In this document: piece after piece, positions 57,900 to 64,000 of the stretch
Layout of the letters: each line of letters begins with the position of its first letter
Numbering within the stretch: the first letter of the stretch is position 1
Source of the DNA: Aspidapion aeneum
Taxonomy: Eukaryota; Arthropoda; Insecta; Coleoptera; Brentidae
Length of the DNA stretch: 64,000 bases
Direction of reading: 5' to 3'
NCBI GenBank assembly: GCA_963576565.1
Contig: OY755047.1
Span: 31,912,851-31,976,850 of the forward strand
The notes under the pieces: model-generated
Told to the model about the DNA's origin: nothing
Databases searched by the model: none
Seen by the model: only the letters and a program-made list of their open reading frames with translations
Made by a program: the position numbers and the translations under genes

Positions 57900-59205
57900 T
57901 ATCTAGAAATATGTACATATATAAATAAAAAAGAAGACAGACAAGAAAACACCCCGTATCTCAAAAGTTTATACATTATGGACAATTGGTTGTATAAAAA
58001 ATAAGACTTATGCTTACATATTACTGAGGGTATGTGAAATAAAACTAAATCAGAATAAGTAGGTATGTAAGTAAATATGTATGTTTGTATTGCGCTAGAG
58101 GCCAAACGGCTGAACCGATTTTGATTTAAAAAAAAAGGTGTTAAATTGCTAGTGATCCCGAAGGTGGTATAGGCTATATTTTTTTAAACAGGAGTAAACA
58201 TAGCGGTCGTCAGACGCCATTTTGTCACATAACACGCACACAGCTTTAAAGCATACAAATTACCTAAATTTCAGGCGATTTTATTGACATTCTTTTGATC
58301 ACCCATTGCAAATGCCCTCTAATTTGCTGTAATTCCTTTGTAGTCCTCCCTGCTCCCATCCAACTTCCCTCCTGTCATTCCCCCCCCCCTTTTCCAAAAC
58401 CGTATTCGCATAATTCTATCAAATATAGGGCGATTTTAAAAATTCTTTCTGCACACGCTTTAAGATTTTTTACAACACCATTTCACTAGCTTCCCCCTCC
58501 CTCGCCCTCCCACCGCCACAGCCTTCTTATTAGTAATAGTTGTAGCTATAACTTTTACAAATATAAAGCAATTTCAAAAATTCCTTCTGCACACACTTTA
58601 AGATTTTTTTCAACACCATTTAACTTCTTCCTCTCCTCCCACCTTCCTCTCAATGTTTGTAGAAATACACCTATCTGCATATTCCAATGTTTGACAGAAA
58701 TGCATGGTTTAGTTAAGAATTAGGTACTTTGATTTAATTAAATTAATTACTGATTAACAATTAAACCTAAAAGTTGAAAATATAAAAATACTAAAAAAAA
58801 ACACCCAACTGCTAAATCTACTTGTATCTACTACTTATTCGCAGTTGGGTACAAAATTACCCAATAACCTGATTCATGCAAATACAAAATTCTATAATTT
58901 CGTAAGCGCGCTTTAGGAATCAAAACTAAAAGTTGAAGCATGTCGTAGGTACCTATCAATTTTGTACCCAACTGCCAGTGGCGTGTCGTATAGGGGGCCA
59001 GGGGGGCGAACGCCCCCTCCTCGCCCCTCTGCGCTTGGCGCCCCTTGCGTCCTTTGAGAAAAAAGTAGAAAAACTAAATTTAACGCAAAAACAAATGGTG
59101 CCCCCCCCCCCGCCCTTTTATCCACGACAGGCTACTGCCAACTGCGACCAGTAGGTACAAGTAAATTTAGCAGTTGGGTGTTTTTTTTATTCAATTTTTT
59201 AAATT
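57900..59205. repeat. Dispersed repeat family B, copy 2, with MITE insert
   Basis: The copy contains GCGGTCGTCAGACGCCATTTT (about 58203), duplicated TTCTTTCTGCACACGCTTT segments, and an end module with CACCCAACTGCTAAATCTAC (58807) and CGCAGTTGGGTACAAAATT. The module is mirrored at 59140-59190 (GCAGTTGGGTG). Once the hAT-type insert is removed, the module is a ~230-bp inverted-repeat element of its own. Copy 1 (15880) lacks the right half of this module. Confidence 0.7.
58976..59137. mobile_element. hAT-type MITE, 162 bp
   Basis: The ends are CAGTGGCGTGTCGTATAGG on the left and, inverted, CAGTAGCCTGTCGTGGAT on the right, followed by G/C homopolymer tracts. A perfect 8-bp duplication, CCAACTGC, flanks it (58968-58975 and 59138-59145). 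Removing it restores the mirror arm of the surrounding family-B module. The C-rich interior has no coding capacity. Confidence 0.85.
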
Positions 59206-59823
59206 ATTTATTTTAACATCAAAAATTAGAAAGAGAGAAGAATTAAGAAATATCTTCAAAAAAATATTTCAAGATCTAACGCTTTTTACATTATTTCCTC
59301 AGAGTAAGAAAAATTTAACACTGTAAGATTATTTCGTTTTGTTTAATTTAAAGTCTTTCCTGTATAAACTTGAAGGTTCAAGTTGAAGGTAAACACAACT
59401 GACCTTTACATCCTGTTTGATTATTTACGTGGAATATCCACAGGCGCGTGGTAAAATTTCTCCCTCAAAATTTATATAAATTTTATACCGAAAGCACAGC
59501 TTTTGTTGCTCTATATTTCGTGACAATGTAGTCAGTCGTGCTCTATATATACAGAGGCGCAGCTAATTGTTTTGGAATCTGTCAACCTTTTTGGTAATTT
59601 TAGCACATGACTAAAGTTTGATAATTTGTAACTTTACCTATGCAAACAACTATAGTCTACCGAGAAATTGGTAGGATAAACTTTGTTTTATTTGTCCAGT
59701 CATCAGGATAAAACCTTGCGCCAGTAGTAGCCACAATGATATAATCACGGATTACCATTTATGATTCGTGGTATAATAATATTCCAAGTAGTTTGTGGAC
59801 GAAACTCGTAGAAAATTATTGAG
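59206..59823. other. No recognised feature
   Basis: AT-rich sequence up to the Penelope-like copy. Nothing identified. Confidence 0.4.
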
Positions 59824-61343
59824 TAGAAATAAAATTTCGGACCAATGTCTTTATTTATTTTAAACACGTTTCGTTTAGTAAGTATCTCTAACCGTTTTTA
59901 AGTGCAAACTAAACTGATACTAATACTACTTGGTGTGTAGTCAGGTGTGACGTCCCGCCCCTTTTTTAATCTTAAGACGCTTGCCTGTTTTCTTTAAGGA
60001 GTGGTTTCCATATCTTTAGTATGTCCGTGCTTGGATGACTGAAAACTTCTTTATTCTGCATTATAAACGCAGCTTCAATTAACTTTCGTTTTCGCCAATG
60101 TGACTCCTTATGCAAAACTTTAGCTTCAGACCATTGAATCCTGTGATCATTTGACCATGCATGATCCGCTAAACCGGATTTTTTATTATCCCCTAATTGG
60201 GTTCTTTTTAGATGCTCATTTACTCTAACCTGAAGAGGGCGTTTCTTTTCACCTACATATTATTTACCACACTCACACAGGATTTGGTAAATACATTCCT
60301 TATTATTTGAGGGATTTTCTGGTTTTATTTTAGTTACAAAACTCCTTATCGTATTTCCCGATGAAAATAGTGTTTTTCTTTTACATTATGTTTGGCTATT
60401 CGTCGTATATTTTAATAATAATACCCACTGGATTATTATTTTGGGAATTTGCTACATTTTTTTTGTTTTTAATTTTATGGATCGTTGAGTTTATTAATTT
60501 CTCGGAATAACCATTCTTTAGTAAGTCCTTTTAAATGTTGTAGCTTTCTGTGGTAAATTCTTCATTATTTATTAGAATAATTAGACTTAAAAATTAGGTA
60601 CTGTCCCGTGTATGTACAGATTCTCTATATGCAGTGGTTTGAATGTTTCTGTCTATTCGTTTGACCCGAAAATACAAAAAAGGCAAGGCCGAATCTTTTT
60701 CAATTTCCATTGTGCATTTGATTCTTGGTCGAACTGGAATGTTAATTACACTCAACGGATTATTATTATTTTGAGAATTTGTTACATTTGGTTTGTTTTT
60801 AGTTTTAGAGATCGTTGAGTTTATTAATTTCTCAGAATAACAATTCTGTTGTAAGTCCTTTTTAATCAAATACCAAATTGCAAATAATGCAAGGACCTAA
60901 AACTATAAACAACAAGTGAAATTAAAGAAAGAAAAATAAGAAAAAAGTTTTTTGCTTCGGTCGGGAATCGAACCCGGGACCTCTTGTTATCTAGGTGGAA
61001 TGTTTGCCTAGATAGCAAGAGGTCCCGGGTTCGATCCCCGGCCGAAGCAAAAAAATTTTGTCTTATTTTTTTTCGTTCTTTAATTTCACTTGTTCCTTTT
61101 TAATTTTGTAAATTTCAGTTGTTAATTCTTTATTATTACTACAAATATTTACGGCTCCTTAATACAAACTCCTTGTTTTGTAGGAACATAGTGATTAGAC
61201 TTAAAATTAAGATACTATGCCGTGTGTGTAGGTTTTCTAAATACAGTGGAAAGAACAAGAAAATCCCAAAAATTGATTGTTGGACGAATACCATTCAGAT
61301 GGTGTAGAAAATTTTGCAGTTTGTTATCATTTTCCGGCCATAT
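59824..61343 (-). pseudogene. Penelope-like element, copy 2 (rearranged)
   Basis: The minus strand carries the same 3' tail as copy 1 (59824-59950), then the GIY-YIG endonuclease region with many lesions (59950-60360). The linker region is present twice in part (60400-60600 and 60730-60870). RT fragments lie at 60600-60725 and 61170-61343. The tRNA-like foldback element (60867-61094) interrupts the linker. The ends of the unit are two 3' tails in opposite orientation (see 61350-61501). It is decayed throughout. Confidence 0.75.
60867..61094. mobile_element. tRNA-like foldback element, copy 2
   Basis: This is a 228-bp insertion flanked by a perfect 10-bp duplication, CCTTTTTAAT (60857-60866 and 61095-61104). 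The uninterrupted Penelope sequence of copy 1 confirms the site. It opens with ACCAAATTGCAAATAATGC, as in the 32-kb copy. It has inverted AACAAGTGAAATTAAAG and CTTTAATTTCACTTGTT segments and two facing tRNA 3' halves (60954-60993 minus, 60994-61048 plus) with GGTTCGATCCCCGG T-arms. A 10-bp duplication fits either SINE/LINE-type integration or a Mutator-like transposon. Confidence 0.8.
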
Positions 61344-61349
61344 AACCTG

Positions 61350-61501
61350 ACTGCACGCCTGACTGCACACCAAGTAGTATAAGTAGTAGCCTGTAGACTG
61401 GATTGTTCAGTTTACACTTGAAAACGGTTAGAGATACTTACTAATTGAAACGTCGTGTTTAAAATAAATAAAGACAATTGAAGTCCGAAATTTTATTTCT
61501 A
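61350..61501 (+). repeat. Penelope 3' tail, inverted relative to copy 2
   Basis: The plus strand repeats the copy 1 tail: CTGACTGCACACCAAGTAG, GGTTAGAGATACTTACTAA and ATAAATAAAGACAATTGAAG, ending GTCCGAAATTTTATTTCTA. Together with the minus tail at 59824 it gives the inverted-end arrangement known from Penelope-like elements, whose copies often carry partial terminal repeats in direct or inverted orientation. Confidence 0.75.
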
Positions 61502-61828
61502 GTTTATGGACGTTGACTTTAAAAGACATTATACAGGGTGTCTCTTTTACAACAGCTGACCAGTTATTGCTGAGTTTAAAATAAGCCGATTTAACGCAAC
61601 TTATCGAAGTCCGAAATTGCTCCGTTTCCGACACACAAGCTAATAGGGTTAAAAAATAAAAATCAGTTTCTTAAATACTAAGAACATCTTATAACATATT
61701 TCTTTCAAAATTGGTATCAGGAGGTTTCTCAGACACATTTTTACTGTGCCCATTAGAGGTCGCATCACACTGTACTTCTGAAGGCTTAAAATGACCATAA
61801 CTTTTTTCTCAGTGTAGTTTTTTTTTAT
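61502..61828. other. No recognised feature
   Basis: TACAGGGTGTCTCTTTTAC at about 61532 resembles a mariner-type MITE end, but no opposite end was matched. The rest is unassigned. Confidence 0.4.
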
Positions 61829-63539
61829 TTAGTCGGTTTAGAACGTTTCTCTCCGACGCCTATTCTCCACCTCCTTCGATCCTGACAATCACCTTTTGTC
61901 AGATTTTTTTGACTCATTGATCTTTGGATTGACTGTTGCCATTCTAGTTTAGGACGCCTTCTTTTTCTGCGCCCTAGAAAACCCGAACCTGCTTTGGAAA
62001 TCTTTCGTCGTTCATCCGTTGTACATGGCCGTACCATATTAGTTGTCTTTTAGTGATGTCATCCATTATGCTTCCTTCGATTCCCATTCTTTCTTTTATG
62101 ATTTCATTTCTTATGTGATCTGTTCTAGATATTCTCATTGATCTTCTTATTGCGTCCATTTCGACACTTTCCATTTTTGTTTTGTATTTTTCTGTTACGC
62201 GACAAGTCTCTATTCCATACAACAGCGTGCTTTTCACCATTGTTTCATATATGTTAAATTTTACATTCTTTTTTACCTCTCTGCTCCATAAAATACTGTT
62301 GAGACATCCAATAACCTTTTTTGCTTTTACTATTCTTTTTTCCAGTTCTTTACAGTCTGTTCCTGTCTTATCAAATGTGACACCCAAGTATACATACTCA
62401 TTGCATGGAGATATTACTTCTCCATTGTCTAGTTCTAACTCACTGGATTCGTTTCCAATACATAAGTACTGTGTCTTGTCCACGTTCACTGTTAATCCCC
62501 ACTTTTGGTATTCTTCCATTAACTTTCTCGTCATATACTCCATGTCTTCTTTATCATTAGCTACAATTACTTGGTCGTCAGCAAACTGTAGTGTGTATAT
62601 GGTAAATCGGTCGTTAAGTTGTATTCCCATGCCGTGCACTTTACGTTTCCAGTTTTTTAGAGCTAGTGCGATATATATTTTAAAAAAAGTTGGAGAGATA
62701 CAACATCCCTATCTTAAGCCTTTTGTTAACAGGAATTCTTTTGAAAGTCGATTTCCAATTTTAATTTTGAATTTTGACCCTTTGTATAGTTCTTTTATCG
62801 CTTTTATGTATGTATGATTGATATTAGTCTGCTCTAACACTGTCCATAGTTTTTCTACTGGAACGGTATCATATGCCTTTTGTAGGTCCACAAAGGTAAC
62901 ATGAGTCTCTATATTTCTAGCGCTCCTTTTCTCAATTACTTGTTTAAGACAAAAAACATTATCACTACAAGATCTGCCTGCACGAAACCCACTTTGCTCT
63001 TCTTCTTCTTGTTCATGAAAATCATTCTCTATTAGATCTCTAAGAATCCTACCGTACAATCTACTTAGAGTACTGGTTACTGAAATACCTCTGTAATTGT
63101 TGCAATCCAGCTTGTTTTCTTTTTTATGTATTGAGGATATGAATGCAATTTTCCAATCATCAGATACTGGATGTCCGTTTATGCATTGATTGATAATATA
63201 TGTGAGATTTTCGATTAGTTTCTCTGATCCATATTTGAGCATTTCAGCATGTATTCCTCCAGGTCCTCTAGCTTTTCCTGATTTAAGCTTTTTAATACTA
63301 TTCTTTATCATTTCTTTTTCGATTATTACTTCCTCTCCATGTACTTCTATGTCTCTCCTCGGAGAGGCTGCCAGATATTCGGGTCTCGTTTCCTGTAGCA
63401 GTCCCTTGTAGTGTTCTGTCCATTGTTCTGGTTTGATGATCTGGATGTTTACTGTTTCTTTTGTTGGGTTTTTTACTGTAGAAATGAATTTCCATACTTC
63501 AGAACTATGCCTACCTCCTACGTGTGTATTTATATCGTA
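61829..63539 (-). pseudogene. LINE family 1, copy 2 (RT nearly intact, 5' truncated)
   Basis: The minus strand gives an almost continuous RT. KSGKARGPGGIHAEMLKYG and NYRGISVTSTLSRLYGRIL come first, followed by EEEEQSGFRAGRSCSDNVF and THVTFVDLQKAYDTVPVEK. A single TAG stop at about 62707-62709 falls just before GCCISPTFFKIY. Next come LQFADDQVIVAND with the catalytic FADD (about 62575), NEYVYLGVTFDKTG and STLLYGIETCRVTEKYK. The C-terminal GRRKRRRPKLEW is in another frame (62037-61825). The 3' end is A-rich and identical in position to copy 1. It ends abruptly at 63539 (5' truncation), typical of LINEs. The endonuclease is absent. Confidence 0.85.
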
Positions 63540-64000
63540 GTTTTTTATTTATTCTAATAAGAAAGTAATTTCCTAGACAGTTTTAGAGACATATCGATTT
63601 GGTTCGCACGGGAATATTTAAATTATTTTGAATACCATTTTATTTGTTATGGACAAAATTTGGTTAAAGAATTAGAACTCAATAATTTGATTATTATCTA
63701 TGATGCGGCATCGAATACTAAAAACCCAAATATTTGATTTACCTACTTTAAGCAAATTCTAACAGAAGTAAATTTTTACCTCAAAATGCAGTGGAGTATG
63801 CAGAAATAGATCCTGGGGTAGTGGGCTTGAGCGCGAATCGATTTGCAGAAAAGGAAAAGTCTTTTGCACATTTGTGCGGAAAAAATTCTGCACTCGAGTG
63901 AAATTTAACGTTTTCTGAGGATGCAAATCATATGAAATCTATCATTTTAATATGTGGTCGTAAGAAAAAAAAATTACACGCACGCAATGGTTAAGTATTA
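63540..64000. other. No recognised feature
   Basis: The AT-rich end of the window. No motif, open frame or repeat recognised. Confidence 0.4.

Noticed and set aside
62182..62817. 211-codon plus-strand frame
   Set aside because: It is the antisense of the LINE reverse transcriptase, which has clear RT motifs on the minus strand.

Overview
This window is AT-rich, gene-poor eukaryotic DNA, most likely from an insect or another arthropod. It holds Penelope-like, BEL/Pao and non-LTR (LINE) retrotransposon remains, many MITEs, satellite arrays and very large inverted repeats. I found no intact host gene, no spliced gene model and no functional RNA gene with confidence. The species cannot be fixed from this sequence.

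Layout. 0-9 kb: a hammerhead-ribozyme-like motif (0.6 kb), a hAT MITE with a perfect 8-bp target duplication (1.4 kb), a ~240-bp tandem array (1.7-3.4 kb), a foldback minisatellite (4.0-4.3 kb), one copy of a composite repeat (4.8-5.7 kb), and a Penelope-like element with RT and GIY-YIG remnants (7.2-8.6 kb). 9-17 kb: a rearranged BEL/Pao fragment, a 1.56-kb palindrome, a 99-bp duplication, and a dispersed repeat truncated by a 283-bp palindrome. 17.9-20.2 kb: a decayed copy of an insect repeat-associated protein family, split by a Helitron-like element. 23-29 kb: a GCGC-motif minisatellite holding a second Helitron-like copy, then a LINE fragment broken by three different transposons. 30-42.5 kb: a MITE, a third Helitron-like copy, a 1.75-kb palindrome containing a tRNA-like foldback element, another composite repeat, and a 2.9-kb palindrome. 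42.8-46 kb: a ~155-bp satellite with higher-order structure and an inversion point. 46-64 kb: two LINE copies of one family, a 2.6-kb palindrome related to the 2.9-kb one, a second dispersed repeat, and a rearranged Penelope copy containing a second tRNA-like foldback element.

Nesting is the main feature. Several insertions sit in coding or repeated DNA whose uninterrupted form can be inferred. Target duplications are therefore readable directly: 8 bp for two hAT-like MITEs, TA for two Tc1/mariner-like elements, 9 bp for a foldback element, 10 bp for a tRNA-like element, and none for the Helitron-like family. The strongest candidates for something undescribed are: (1) foldback elements whose arms are short GC-core minisatellites and which share an internal motif; (2) a short element family with a hairpin at each end and duplication-free insertion; (3) tRNA-like sequences arranged head-to-head inside a mobile palindrome; and (4) the hammerhead-like motif.
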